From Urbifossiella sp046350095 (lineage in GTDB: Bacteria > Planctomycetota > Planctomycetia > Gemmatales > Gemmataceae): 64,000 nt of DNA. This document shows positions 24,793 to 33,788 of the stretch, one piece after another. Numbering within the stretch: the stretch's first letter is position 1; every line of letters begins with the position of its first letter. The DNA is taken from contig JAXMBA010000009.1 of the NCBI GenBank assembly GCA_046350095.1, positions 1 through 64,000 on the forward strand. Direction: 5' to 3'. The translations under genes and the position numbers were made by a program. The notes beneath the pieces were generated by a model. It saw only the letters and a program-made list of their open reading frames with translations. It did not search any database and was not told the origin of the DNA.

Positions 24793-25950
24793 ATGGCCCT
24801 GTCCGCCCGCCCGATCGGCTATTGTACCAACGTTCACCCCGGTCGCTCCGTGGCCGACGTACTCGCCGGACTCGATCGGTACACGCTTCCGGTACGCGAG
24901 GCGCTCGGCCGGCCGGTCGCCGCAGGGTTGTGGCTTGCCCGGCCGGTCGTCGATGAACTGCTCGCGTCACCCGAGAGGTTGCGAGGATTCGCCGCAGAAC
25001 TCGCCGCCCGCCGGCTCCCGTGTTACACCCTCAACGCGTTCCCCTACGGCGACTTTCACGCCGCACGCGTCAAAGAACAGGTCTACCGCCCCGACTGGGC
25101 AACGCCCGAGCGAGCCGACTACACGTGGAAGTGTGCCGAGGTGTTGGCCGCACTCCTGCCACCGGGCGCGGACGGCAGTATTTCGACGCTGCCGCTCGGC
25201 TTCAAAGGCTTCGACCACGCTGCGGATTTTCGTTCCGCCTGCGCTCGCAACCTCGTCGGCGTTGCACGGCGACTTCGCGAGCTGCGCGATCGCACCGGGC
25301 GCACGATCCGCGTGGCGATCGAACCGGAGCCGTTCTGCCTGCTGGAAACGACGGCCGAGACGGTCGAGTTCTTCGAGACGCTGTGGGCCGCGGCCAACTC
25401 GGATGAGAAACTCGTACGCGAGCACGTCGGCGTCTGTTACGACGTGTGTCATCAGGCCGTCGAGTTCGAGGAGGCCGGGGAAGCGGTCCGGACGCTGGCG
25501 CGGGCCGGCGTGCGTGTCAACAAGGTCCAGGTCAGCTGCGCGATCGAGTTGAAGAACCCAGGAACGAACGTCGCCGGCCGCGATGCGCTTCGCACCTACG
25601 CCGAGCCCCGCTACCTGCACCAGGTGTTCGCCGGCGGCCCCGGCGGTGTCGTGGCGGCGGCCGCCGACCTGACCGACGCTCTTTGTACCGACCCGCCGCC
25701 GGCCTACCGCGACGCGTACGCGTGGCGAGTCCACTTCCACGTCCCCGTCGATGCCGACCGACTCGGCGTGCTTGGCACGACCAGGCCCGCCGTCCGCGAT
25801 TGTCTCGCCGCCGTGGCCGAACTGCCGGAGGCGCCACACGTGGAGGTGGAGACTTACACGTGGGAGGTGCTCCCGGGCGGGGCGGTCGATTTGGTGGCCG
25901 GGCTCGTCCGCGAGTTGAAGGCGGTCGAGGGTTGGAGTCGGTCGGACTAG
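24793..25950 (+). CDS. TIM-barrel protein, EboE-like
   Basis: The 385-residue protein belongs to the xylose-isomerase-like TIM barrel group. It starts with PIGYCTNVHPGRS and holds VAIEPEPFCLLETT (metal-ligand Glu), GVCYDVCHQAVEFEE and VNKVQVSCAIELKNP along the barrel. VHFHVPVD is another likely ligand strand. This pattern matches EboE, a protein of the ebo cluster thought to help move precursors to the periplasm in cyanobacteria and other bacteria. No other ebo genes are visible here, so the name is tentative. Its last four bases overlap the facing response regulator gene. Confidence 0.6.
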   Translation: MALSARPIGYCTNVHPGRSVADVLAGLDRYTLPVREALGRPVAAGLWLARPVVDELLASPERLRGFAAELAARRLPCYTLNAFPYGDFHAARVKEQVYRPDWATPERADYTWKCAEVLAALLPPGADGSISTLPLGFKGFDHAADFRSACARNLVGVARRLRELRDRTGRTIRVAIEPEPFCLLETTAETVEFFETLWAAANSDEKLVREHVGVCYDVCHQAVEFEEAGEAVRTLARAGVRVNKVQVSCAIELKNPGTNVAGRDALRTYAEPRYLHQVFAGGPGGVVAAAADLTDALCTDPPPAYRDAYAWRVHFHVPVDADRLGVLGTTRPAVRDCLAAVAELPEAPHVEVETYTWEVLPGGAVDLVAGLVRELKAVEGWSRSD

Positions 25951-26399
25951 TCGTTGCTCCTGCGCGTCCGCTGCTCGAACGCGAACAAGGCGTCGATCAA
26001 TCGCTGCGGGGCGACCGGTTTCACGAAGTGCTGATCGAATCCGGCGACCTCCGTTCGCGCCACCGCTTCCTCGTCGCCGAGCGCCGTGACCGCGACGAGG
26101 TAGAGGTCGGTGCCGCGCGACCGTAGGAGTGCGGCCAACTCACAACCGTCCATCCCTGGCATGGTGATGTCCAGCACGCACGCCTCGGGCAAAAATGCCG
26201 CGGCTAGCGTGAGCGCCGTTGCGGCATCGTGGCACACACGCGCGTCGAAACCGACCAGCCGCAGCAACGCTCCGAGAGAGTCAGCTGCGTCCTGGTTGTC
26301 GTCTACACACAGCACCCGAAGTGGGACGTGGGTTATCGGGGGCGCGAGAACCAGTCCGCCGGTGTCGGCCAGCGCGGCAGGTGTAGTGGAAGTCGTCAC
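25947..26399 (-). CDS. Single-domain response regulator
   Basis: The 150-residue protein is essentially one receiver domain. It has the acidic pair in VLCVDDNQDAADS, the phospho-acceptor Asp in CVLDITMPGMDG, a Thr-like switch in LVAVTALGD and the Lys in HFVKPV. There is no output domain. Single receivers act by protein contact or as phosphate relays. I start it at the GTG at 26399; no strong ribosome-binding site is visible, so the start is uncertain. It faces the TIM-barrel gene and overlaps its 3' end. Confidence 0.8.
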   Translation of the reverse strand: MTTSTTPAALADTGGLVLAPPITHVPLRVLCVDDNQDAADSLGALLRLVGFDARVCHDAATALTLAAAFLPEACVLDITMPGMDGCELAALLRSRGTDLYLVAVTALGDEEAVARTEVAGFDQHFVKPVAPQRLIDALFAFEQRTRRSND

Positions 26400-26706
26400 A
26401 AGGTGGTCCGCGTTCGTCGGGTCAGGCCGGAGAATGGTACACGGGCGGGAGTGGTGGGGGTATCCCAGCACCAACTTGGGGGCAAGCCGCGTACCACGCG
26501 TGCATGCAGTTGGGGTCAATTTTCGTTTTGGCGCGCGACTTGCTCGTGTCATGGGCGGCAACCGGGACTTTAAGAAATCTGGCAATTCTGTCGGAATATC
26601 GACCCGGCTGTGGCGTATTATCAACCAGACGGAGCGCCGAAGGATTGGCGGCCCGCGGTTCGCGGTCAGCCTACCCCGCCGCACCGGCTACATCAGGGAG
26701 GATCAC
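26400..26706. other. Divergent promoter region between response regulator and csrA
   Basis: I see no gene in these ~300 bases. The part from 26500 to 26640 is lower in GC than its surroundings, including TTTAAGAAATCTGGCAATTC and a TATTAT at 26616-26621 that could be a -10 box for csrA. No clear -35 goes with it. The AGGGAGG before csrA is at its end. Confidence 0.45.
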
Positions 26707-27051
26707 ATGCTCGTGCTGACACGTCGCGCCGGCGAACAGATCGTAATCGCCGGGAACATTCGCATCACCGTCGTCAACATCGGCCCTGGCCGCGTCAAGA
26801 TCGGCATTGAGGCGCCCGACAACGTTCGCGTCGACCGGCAGGAAATCTTCGAGAAAATCCAGCAGGAACAGGCCACCGACGTACTCCACGCTGTGGCTCA
26901 GGGGGCTACGGGTGACGGAGTCAGTCCGACGATCGTTGCGGCAGGCGAGACTTCGTCGAAGCTGCACAACCGCATCGCCGAACACGTCCCCGCAACGCGT
27001 TCGACCGAGGCACAGCCGATCGGCCAGCCGCGCGTCCGCAAGCCCCGCTAA
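26707..27051 (+). CDS. csrA: Carbon storage regulator CsrA with C-terminal extension
   Basis: The first ~50 residues are a canonical CsrA: MLVLTRRAGEQIVIAGNIRI, then RVKIGIEAPDNVRVDRQEIF with the RNA-binding Arg. CsrA dimers bind GGA motifs in mRNA leaders and control translation and stability. The protein is 114 residues, against 60-70 in most CsrA proteins. The additional ~50 residues are low-complexity (Thr, Ala, Arg-rich) and probably disordered. AGGGAGG lies seven bases before the ATG, an unusually strong site. A hairpin at 27098-27120 follows. Confidence 0.92.
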   Translation: MLVLTRRAGEQIVIAGNIRITVVNIGPGRVKIGIEAPDNVRVDRQEIFEKIQQEQATDVLHAVAQGATGDGVSPTIVAAGETSSKLHNRIAEHVPATRSTEAQPIGQPRVRKPR

Positions 27052-27097
27052 CGGAGATCGCGGTTGCACACTCTTCTCCGGCCCAACTGGGCGCCGT

Positions 27098-27120
27098 AAA
27101 CCCACCTACACGGTGGGTTT
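27098..27120 (+). terminator. Hairpin after csrA, terminator-like
   Basis: AAACCCACC and GGTGGGTTT form a perfect 9-bp stem around TACAC, 47 bases past the csrA stop and ending in TTT. There is no long T-run, so termination efficiency is uncertain. Confidence 0.55.
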
Positions 27121-27232
27121 GTGGCATTTAGCCCAGCAACAGTTCATCCTCTTGTTGAACTCATTCCCGTCGTGCGTCGTTCTGTCCGAAACGGCATCAG
27201 ACTCCCCGGGTCCCGTCGGATTGGGTCAAGTT

Positions 27233-27940
27233 ATGCGATTCTGGCCTGTCCTGATCCCTGCCATTCTGGCGGTTTCTGCACAGCCACCGGCGCCGATGTT
27301 AAATTCCCGTGAAGGGTTGCAGCCGTTGAACGTCCTGGTCGGAACGTGGAAAGGGACCGGCTCCCCGGAGGGTGTGTCGAAGGAGGAACGCGCTGCTGGC
27401 ATTTGGACAGAAGGCGTCACCTGGGAGTGGGCTTTCTCCAAGCAAGATGCTTGGCTCAGTGTCACGTTCAGCAAGAGTAAGAACTTCGAGAGCGGGGAAG
27501 TGCGCTTCACAAAAGAAACCCCTTGGCCGTACTGCCTTTCCCTCAGAACGACACACAAGACCACGATCCGCTTCGGCGGGAGACTCACCGACAAGACACT
27601 GACCTTTCGCCGGCTCGACGGTGACGGGAAAGATGAGCAGCAACTGGTGTTCAGCCTGCTGCACCACAACCGCCACTTGTATCGATTCGAGACACGGCCC
27701 GTCGGTTCGGTACAGGCGTTCAGTAGGAAGTACCAGGTCGGGGTCACGAAAGAAGGCGTTCCTTTCGCTGACGTGCTGAAGGGGCCAGAGTGTCTGGTCA
27801 GTGGCGGGCTGGGCACGTCGAAAGTGACGTTTCATGGCAAGGACTACTACGTCTGCTGCTCCGGCTGCCGGGACGAGTTTAAGGCGAACCCGGAGAAGTA
27901 CGTAAAAGAAGTTGAGCGAAAGGCGAAGGACGGGAAGTAG
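27233..27940 (+). CDS. Exported YHS/TRASH-like metal-binding domain protein
   Basis: The 235-residue protein has a short signal-like start (MRFWPVLIPAILAVSAQ). Next comes a beta-rich domain (about 28-165) with LVGTWKGTGSPEG, resembling lipocalin-like or DUF1579-type barrels. The C-terminal ~50 residues form a YHS-type domain: ECLVSGG, VTFHGKDYYVCCSGCRDEF and ANPEKYV, with the Cys pair expected to bind metal. Such domains occur in heavy-metal handling proteins. The ATG at 27233 has no strong ribosome-binding site. GC content is lower than that of nearby genes. Confidence 0.65.
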   Translation: MRFWPVLIPAILAVSAQPPAPMLNSREGLQPLNVLVGTWKGTGSPEGVSKEERAAGIWTEGVTWEWAFSKQDAWLSVTFSKSKNFESGEVRFTKETPWPYCLSLRTTHKTTIRFGGRLTDKTLTFRRLDGDGKDEQQLVFSLLHHNRHLYRFETRPVGSVQAFSRKYQVGVTKEGVPFADVLKGPECLVSGGLGTSKVTFHGKDYYVCCSGCRDEFKANPEKYVKEVERKAKDGK

Positions 27941-28176
27941 CCGTCGTATCCTGAGGCGGATCGATCATTCCGCGAGCGGAACAGCCCAGTGTTTAACCCG
28001 ACCGAGTTGGGGCTCGAGCCGAACGCTCGCGAGCCGAGTAGCAACTTGTTCTCGAACCTGACGTACCCCGGAGACGACGGCCGGACGGGCCACATCGACG
28101 TGTGCGACACTTTCAGCCTGCCGCCGGAGTTCATCGGGTTCGAGCAGTTCCTGGTCGCCGAGCTCACTGGCCTACG

Positions 28177-29259
28177 CTACCGCATCTCCGCCACCCGCAG
28201 CCGGCGGAACAGCAAGTCGGTCGTAGGGTCGTGCCCCTGAATCGACAGGTGCCCCGCCGCCGTTCTTAGCCCTTGCCGCGGGTTGTCATTCGCCTTGCGG
28301 TCATCGGTCCAGTCCACGGTTTGGTAGCCGTTAACCCACGTTGCGATGTGGGCGCCGTCGGCTAGTACGGTGAGCGTGAACCACTCGTAGTCGTTGCTCA
28401 CCACCTTTCGCGCCGGAACTCGCCGATAAATCGCCCCGGTGCCGAAGTCGAGCGGCTTGGTCCGGTCGTCGCCGAGGAAGCCGTTCTGAATCTGGGCCTC
28501 GTAGCCGTTCTGGTACTGGTCCGGCACGCAGCGGAAGAAGAAGCCGCTGTTCAGCCATTTGCCGTTGGCTTTGCACTCTGCCTGGAGCACGAAGTTGCCG
28601 AACGCCTTGTCCGTCTTCAGGTCGCCGGGGCCGTTCTTCACCGCCAACTCGCCGGCGCTGGTGACCTCGAATTTGGACGCGACTCGCTTCGGGTCGGCGG
28701 TGTTCACGGTCCAGCCGGACAGGTCTTTGCCGTTGAACAGGGAGACGGTGCCGCCCGGCTTCAACTTTGCGGCGCGGACCAGCACGGGGGTGGTGCCGTC
28801 CGTCTCGATTAGCAGCGGGGCGGCCCGCAACTCCGGGCGGTCGGTCGGCATACCGATCACGCCCTTGGACGACGCCCCTCCGGTGGTACTGCCGCTGGCG
28901 CCGTCGCGGTGCTGGTCGTAGTGGATGGTGGCCCATATGCCTTCGGGCGGGGCGGTGAAGGAGTCGTAGCCGCGCGGGTGGGCCACGATACCGGCCCCGG
29001 CTACTTCCAGCAGGTACTCGAAGTCGTCCCCGAACCGGCTCGTCGGGTACGCAGTGGTCTTCTTCCCTTTGCCGAGAACCAAGACGCCGTCCTTGATCTC
29101 AGCCGCGCCGTTCACCTTCCAGCCGAACGTCGTTTCGCCGTCGAACAGCATCAGCCAGCCGTCGGCGACTTGCTGCGGGGTGAGGCCGGTGGCCTTCGGT
29201 TGGGCCGCGGCCGGGCCGGCTAATGCCAGCAACGTGGCAACGGAGAGGAAGGTTCGCAT
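28177..29259 (-). CDS. Exported DUF1080 (3-keto-disaccharide hydrolase-type) protein, two domains
   Basis: The 360-residue protein has a signal peptide (FLSVATLLALAGPAAAQ). It contains two jelly-roll halves. The first (about 28-150) has WLMLFDGETTFGWK. The second (about 170-358) has VSLFNGKDLSGWTV, then GFFFRCVPDQYQNGYEAQIQ and the closing LSIQGHDPTTDLLFRRLRV. DUF1080 domains bind or cleave carbohydrates outside the cytoplasm, and planctomycetes carry many of them. The first half looks reduced and may be a binding module. The ATG at 29259 begins the signal peptide. The next minus-strand gene upstream is 11 bp away, so the two may be cotranscribed. Confidence 0.85.
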   Translation of the reverse strand: MRTFLSVATLLALAGPAAAQPKATGLTPQQVADGWLMLFDGETTFGWKVNGAAEIKDGVLVLGKGKKTTAYPTSRFGDDFEYLLEVAGAGIVAHPRGYDSFTAPPEGIWATIHYDQHRDGASGSTTGGASSKGVIGMPTDRPELRAAPLLIETDGTTPVLVRAAKLKPGGTVSLFNGKDLSGWTVNTADPKRVASKFEVTSAGELAVKNGPGDLKTDKAFGNFVLQAECKANGKWLNSGFFFRCVPDQYQNGYEAQIQNGFLGDDRTKPLDFGTGAIYRRVPARKVVSNDYEWFTLTVLADGAHIATWVNGYQTVDWTDDRKANDNPRQGLRTAAGHLSIQGHDPTTDLLFRRLRVAEMR

Positions 29260-29270
29260 GGCAACTCCGG

Positions 29271-30134
29271 TTACGGGCGGGATTCGCGGACGGCGACGGG
29301 GAGACCTTCGCGGAAACTCGGGAAGCGCGGCGCCCAGCCGAGCTCGGCCCGCACCCTCCGGTTGACGACGCGGCGGTTCGGAAGGTCGAGTTCGGGCCGC
29401 TCATCGAACGCGGCCGGCGGTGCGTTTAGCAACTCGGCTAGCAGCGTGTAGAAGGCCCGTCGCGGGGCCGGCGCGTCGTCGGCGACCGTGAACGTCGCGC
29501 CGGGCGTGGCTCGTTCCACGGCCGCGACCACGGCGTCAGCGGCGTCCGAGACGTGGACGAGGTTTAGCCACCGGTCCGCGTCGCCGACCAGCGGCTCGCC
29601 CTTTAAAACAGGGTGCTTCCGCAGTAGCCGGTCAGGGCCGTACAGCCCCGCGAGCCGCAGCACGATCGCGTCGCGCCGCCTCGCGCGCAGTAGTCGCTCG
29701 GCGGCGAGCACGACGCGGCCGGCTTCCTCGGTCGGCTCCGTCGGGCTGGTCTCGTCCACCTCGCCGCCGTCGCGCTGGCCGTAGACGCTGGTGCTGGACA
29801 CGTACAGGAACCTCTCGCCGGTCGGCAGTGCGGTGAGGAGGTTCCGCAACCCGCCGACGTACACGTCGTGCATGGAGTGGCCGGCGGCGCGGTCCATCCC
29901 GACGGCGTAGAGTACCACAGCGGCACGGGGCAGGGCGACGAGACTTGACGGGTCCATCACGTCGGCGATTACGGGCTCGACGCCCAACGCTCGCAGTTCG
30001 GAGGCGTTGCGACGGGTGACTGCGGCGACGCGCCGACCGGCTGCGACCCAGCGGGCGGCGACACGGCGGCCCAGGTAGCCGCAGCCGACGATGAGGGCGT
30101 CGGTGGCGGGGGGTGCCGGGGCGGGTGGGGTCAC
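29271..30134 (-). CDS. NAD-dependent epimerase/dehydratase (extended SDR, YeeZ-like)
   Basis: The 287-residue protein has a Rossmann motif (ALIVGCGYLGRRVAARWVAAG) and FLYVSSTSVYGQRDGG, where Ser-Thr-Ser and Tyr match the SDR active site. VLRLAGLYGPDRLL and LNLVHVSDAADAVVAA follow. Members act on nucleotide sugars or are uncharacterised. The GTG start at 30134 lacks a strong ribosome-binding site. It is divergent from the membrane protein at 30210, which could be a functional partner in cell-surface glycan work, though this is only proximity. Confidence 0.82.
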   Translation of the reverse strand: MTPPAPAPPATDALIVGCGYLGRRVAARWVAAGRRVAAVTRRNASELRALGVEPVIADVMDPSSLVALPRAAVVLYAVGMDRAAGHSMHDVYVGGLRNLLTALPTGERFLYVSSTSVYGQRDGGEVDETSPTEPTEEAGRVVLAAERLLRARRRDAIVLRLAGLYGPDRLLRKHPVLKGEPLVGDADRWLNLVHVSDAADAVVAAVERATPGATFTVADDAPAPRRAFYTLLAELLNAPPAAFDERPELDLPNRRVVNRRVRAELGWAPRFPSFREGLPVAVRESRP

Positions 30135-30209
30135 GTATCTCTTTCGGTGAGTCCGGGCGGGGCGGGTCGTCGTACCCCCGTGTCCGCTGCCAACAGGGTA
30201 TCCCGACCG

Positions 30210-32522
30210 ATGGGCGAGTCCACCCCGGCCGACCCTCCCGCCCCGGCCGAACGGATACCGCTCCCGTCCCGTCGCGACCGCGTCGGGTGGTACGTTCTGG
30301 CCGCCGTCGCCTCAACCGTCCTCATCGCCGCGGGCTACCGAGTCGACCGGCTGAATCTGCGCGAGCCGCTCGACTACGACCTGGACGTGCTCCTCATTCT
30401 GCCGATGGTGAAAGCCACGGTCGAGAACGGGCACCACTGGGAAATCAGCCGGATGGGTTTCCCGGGCAAGTACGAGCTGTACGACTTCCCGGTCGTCGAT
30501 CATCTCCACTTCGCGGCCGTGTGGCTCATCGGCCGGTTCACGTCCGACGCGGTGCTGGCGTTCAACGTGTACCACTTGCTGACGTGGCCGCTGACGGCAA
30601 TGACGGCCATGTGGGCGTTCCGGGGACTGGGCCTGACGCTCCCCTTCGCGTGCGCGGGAGGCATCCTCTACGCCTTCCAGCCGTACCACTACCTCCGCGG
30701 CGAGTTCCATTTCTTCCTTGCGGCGTACTGGGTCATCCCGCTGACGTGGCTGCCGGGGTTGGCCCTGTGCAAGGGCGAGTTGCCGTTCTACACTCGCCGG
30801 CCGGACGGTTCCTACGCGCTGGCGCTGAAAACCCGCGCGACCGGGTGGCAGGTGCTGCTGGCCGCGGCCACCGCGTCGGCCGGGGCGTACTACGCTTTCT
30901 TCGCCTGTGCCCTCTACTGTGCCTCCGGTTGCTACGGGTGGATCGTCCATCGAACGTGGCGCTCCGCTGCCGCGGCCGCGCTGCTGACCGGGCTCGTCGT
31001 CGTGTTCGGGGTATTGAACCATGCGCCGGCCATCGCCCACGCCCTTCGCTACGACCGGACCGCGGTGACCGAGAGGTTCCCGCAGGACAGCGAACTCTAC
31101 GGGATGAAGATCGCGCACCTGATCCTGCCGATCGACGCCCACCACGTCTTCCCGTTCCGCCGGGTGAAGGCGGCGTACACGGGCACTTTCGAGCTGAACA
31201 ACGAGAACGCTTGCGCCTCGCTCGGAGCCGTCGGCACCGTTGGGTTCTTCGGCTTGCTCGCCGTGCTGGTCGTGCCGAACCGGCTCGGCTGGCCCTACCG
31301 CCCGCTCGCGGTCCTCACGCTGTTCATGCTCCTGTACGCCACAATCGGCGGGTTCTCGGCGGTGTTCAACCTCCTCGTGTTCGACCAGATTCGCTGCCCG
31401 AATCGGTTCAGCATCTACATGGCGTTCCTGTGCCTGCTAGCGCCGCTGTGGTGGCTCGACGGTCGGCTCCTCGACCTTCCCGGCGCCCGGCGCTATCGCG
31501 TGGCCGCGGCTGTGGGGCTGGTCGCCCTCGGCGTCGCCGACCAGACGCCGACGCCGTGGTTCTCGCAGTATGTGGTCGAGCAGGTCGAGAAACAGGCGAG
31601 TCGGTTCCGCGAGGACCGAGAGTTCTTCGCCCGTGTCGAGGAGGCGGCGCCGGGGGCGCGGGTGTTTTGCCTCCCGTACATGCCGTTCCCCGAAGTGCCG
31701 CGGTTGCACGAACTGCGGGCCTACGAGCACGCCCGCGTCTACGTCCACACCGCGACGCTGGTGTCGAGCTATGGGGCGATCAAGTTCCGCGAGACGGACG
31801 AGTGGCTACGGAGTGTGGCTTCCGACGACCCGCAGCGGCGGGTCGTGCGGGTGGTGGCCGGCGGCTTCGACGGCCTGTTCGTGGACGGCCGCGGGTACGG
31901 GTCGCAGGCCGAGGCTAACGGCGTGGTGCAGGAGGTCCGCAAGGCGGTCCCACAGGGGGTTCAGTTGCCGCAGATCGTCCACAAGGACGGCCGGCAGGTG
32001 TTCCTCGACCTGCGTCCGTTCCGCGACTGGCTGCGGGCCAAAGACCCGGCGTACCTCGACCGCGAGGCGCAGCGGGAGCGTGACTTCGTGGCCCTGTGCT
32101 TCATCCGCGGCTTCCCGTCGAGCCTGCCGTGGGGCCTTGAGAACCAGCATCGCCAGGGCTACCGCTCCGCGGCGTTTCAGATCGTAAACCCGTCCGACCG
32201 CACGCGGACGTTCGAACTGTCGGCCACCTTCTCGTCGATCCACGACGGGCTGTTCCGGGTGGGATTCCACGCCGCGCCCGCGCTGACGTGGCTCAACCGT
32301 ACCGACGGCCCCGGCCCGTTCGACGCCGTGGTCGAGTTCCACGGCGAGCAGAAGGACCGGCCCTCGGAGCAACTCCGCCGTACGTTCCGGCTGGAAATCC
32401 CGCCCGGGCGACACACCGTGCGCGTCCGTTCGGAGGGGCCACCCGACCTGATCACGGGCACCACGCAGCCGATCCACTACGACCTGACGGATGTCACCTT
32501 CACCGAGGTTCCGGGTCGCTGA
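30210..32522 (+). CDS. Large integral membrane protein, GT-C glycosyltransferase-like
   Basis: The 770-residue protein has a cytoplasmic, charged N-terminus and about ten transmembrane segments up to residue ~470. The first is VGWYVLAAVASTVLIAAGYR; later ones include WQVLLAAATASAGAYYAFFA and VGTVGFFGLLAVLVV. A long luminal C-terminal domain (about 490-770) follows, with beta-rich ends. After TM1, PLDYDLDVLLIL provides Asp residues where GT-C enzymes keep their catalytic acids. I infer a lipid-linked-sugar glycosyltransferase or YfhO-like protein. The ATG at 30210 is the first reasonable start. Its end overlaps the next gene's end by 23 bases, convergently. Confidence 0.6.
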   Translation: MGESTPADPPAPAERIPLPSRRDRVGWYVLAAVASTVLIAAGYRVDRLNLREPLDYDLDVLLILPMVKATVENGHHWEISRMGFPGKYELYDFPVVDHLHFAAVWLIGRFTSDAVLAFNVYHLLTWPLTAMTAMWAFRGLGLTLPFACAGGILYAFQPYHYLRGEFHFFLAAYWVIPLTWLPGLALCKGELPFYTRRPDGSYALALKTRATGWQVLLAAATASAGAYYAFFACALYCASGCYGWIVHRTWRSAAAAALLTGLVVVFGVLNHAPAIAHALRYDRTAVTERFPQDSELYGMKIAHLILPIDAHHVFPFRRVKAAYTGTFELNNENACASLGAVGTVGFFGLLAVLVVPNRLGWPYRPLAVLTLFMLLYATIGGFSAVFNLLVFDQIRCPNRFSIYMAFLCLLAPLWWLDGRLLDLPGARRYRVAAAVGLVALGVADQTPTPWFSQYVVEQVEKQASRFREDREFFARVEEAAPGARVFCLPYMPFPEVPRLHELRAYEHARVYVHTATLVSSYGAIKFRETDEWLRSVASDDPQRRVVRVVAGGFDGLFVDGRGYGSQAEANGVVQEVRKAVPQGVQLPQIVHKDGRQVFLDLRPFRDWLRAKDPAYLDREAQRERDFVALCFIRGFPSSLPWGLENQHRQGYRSAAFQIVNPSDRTRTFELSATFSSIHDGLFRVGFHAAPALTWLNRTDGPGPFDAVVEFHGEQKDRPSEQLRRTFRLEIPPGRHTVRVRSEGPPDLITGTTQPIHYDLTDVTFTEVPGR

Positions 32523-32982
32523 CCGGCGGCGAGCCGCCGGGCCGCCGCCGGGCGTATGCCTCGACGGCCCGCTCCTGGTCGGCCGTTTCCACCGAGCCCG
32601 GCCGGAGTTCCCGCACCCGTGCCAGTGCCGATCGTGGCTCCTCGCCGCCGGCGACGAGGTAGGCCGCGAGCACGGTGCCGGTGCGGCCGAGGCCGGCGGC
32701 GCAGTGGACCGCCACGCCCATGCCGGTGCGGTGGGCCTTCAGAATGGTGTCGAGGATGTGGTCGAGCTGACGGTCGGTCGGGGCCTCGAAGTCGGGGACG
32801 GGGACGCTGACGGCGAGCAGCCCGGCGTCGTTCACCCAGCGCCGCGGCAGGGGCTCCTCGGTGAGCGAGATGAGCACGTCGACGCCGTTGCGGCGGAGCC
32901 AGCGGAGGTCTTCGGCCGAGTCCGGCCGGGCGAGGGCGGCGAGGCGGGGCCGGTCGACCCACGAGAACCCGGGTGGGGGCAT
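32500..32982 (-). CDS. Dual-specificity/tyrosine-type protein phosphatase
   Basis: The 160-residue protein carries the phosphatase signature HCAAGLGRTG (Cys nucleophile, Arg, the CX5R loop) and the upstream WPD-loop equivalent VPVPDFEAPT. It should dephosphorylate proteins or small molecules through a cysteine intermediate. I start it at the ATG at 32982, where the domain begins with PPPGFSWVDRPRLAAL; no good ribosome-binding site is visible and an upstream start is possible. It is convergent with the membrane protein, with a 23-bp overlap. Confidence 0.8.
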   Translation of the reverse strand: MPPPGFSWVDRPRLAALARPDSAEDLRWLRRNGVDVLISLTEEPLPRRWVNDAGLLAVSVPVPDFEAPTDRQLDHILDTILKAHRTGMGVAVHCAAGLGRTGTVLAAYLVAGGEEPRSALARVRELRPGSVETADQERAVEAYARRRPGGSPPVSDPEPR

Positions 32983-33106
32983 GGGGGCCACACGACAGGG
33001 GACAACGGACCAAAGCCAGAGGTTATGATACGGCTCGCCGGCGCTGGTCCCACGACTGACGATCCCGATGAAGTCAAGCGCGTAGTCGGCCGGAACGACA
33101 GTTTGG

Positions 33107-33152
33107 CCCAGATTATTGTTTCGGCCGCGCCCCTGTGCGGGTCGCGGAAACA
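33107..33152 (+). repeat. Palindromic repeat, family with TTGTTTC...GGAAACA, copy 2
   Basis: This is the second copy of the 17686-17732 element, in opposite orientation. The parts TTGTTTC, GCCGCGCCCC and GGGTCGCGGAAACA are shared. It sits between the phosphatase start and the RF-1-like gene end, so it does not look like a simple terminator. Confidence 0.6.
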
Positions 33153-33254
33153 TGTCACGTGGTTGGATCAACAAGTATCAGGGGTTTCGCCAGTAGCCGT
33201 CTTCCGTTGCAAGTTGCCACGGAGCCATGTGTTGCGGCGGTCGATGGCTCATTA

Positions 33255-33788
33255 TCATCGCAGCGGTTTCTGACCCGCCGCGGTCCGCAGGCGGTTCGCC
33301 TCCTGCAACACTCTCGGGTCGGTCTGCAGGAACTCGATCAGGTTCCCGGTCGAGACGCCGAGCAGCGCTGCCGCCTCCGCGACGCGCGCCGTCGTCGCCG
33401 CGAGCACATCGAGCACGACACCGACCACCGGCCAGAATCGTGGGTCTTTCCGCCCGAGCGAAAGCCGGCCGGCGCGGTCGCGGGCGGCGGCGTAGTCGGG
33501 CAGTGCGGCCACGGCGTCGGGGGTGAGGTCGGGCGGCAGGTCGTCGCGGAGGTGGAGGTACAGGGCTCGGCTGAGGCGGTCGAGGGCGCGAGCCTTGTTC
33601 TCGTGCTGAGACCGCGACTCCTCGGCGATCACGAGCAGCCCCGTCGGCGGGTGACGCAGGCGGACGGCGGAACTGGTCTTGTTCCGCTTCTGCCCGCCGG
33701 GGCCGCTGGCACGGTAGGTGTCCACCTCGCACTGCGCGAGGAGTTGATCGGGCGTCAGACCAGCCCAGGTGGCGCGGGGCGGCTTCAC
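33255..33788 (-). CDS. RF-1-domain peptidyl-tRNA hydrolase-like protein
   Basis: The 177-residue protein carries the catalytic motif GGQ in RASGPGGQKRNKTSSAVRLRH, followed by RSQHENKARALDRL, the conserved second block of RF-1-like domains. It lacks the codon-recognition domains of full release factors, so it resembles ArfB/YaeJ or the mitochondrial C12orf65-type rescue factors that free stalled ribosomes. An extra ~90-residue helical tail (VVLDVLAATTARVAEAAALL) is unusual and may be a HTH-like module. Its GTG start overlaps the upstream TGA as GTGA, so translation is coupled to the previous gene. Confidence 0.8.
   Translation of the reverse strand: MKPPRATWAGLTPDQLLAQCEVDTYRASGPGGQKRNKTSSAVRLRHPPTGLLVIAEESRSQHENKARALDRLSRALYLHLRDDLPPDLTPDAVAALPDYAAARDRAGRLSLGRKDPRFWPVVGVVLDVLAATTARVAEAAALLGVSTGNLIEFLQTDPRVLQEANRLRTAAGQKPLR

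Noticed and set aside
27989..28176. Short plus-strand frame after the YHS gene
   Set aside because: It lacks a ribosome-binding site and runs into the DUF1080 gene on the other strand. Part of it might be a gene relic, but nothing supports this.
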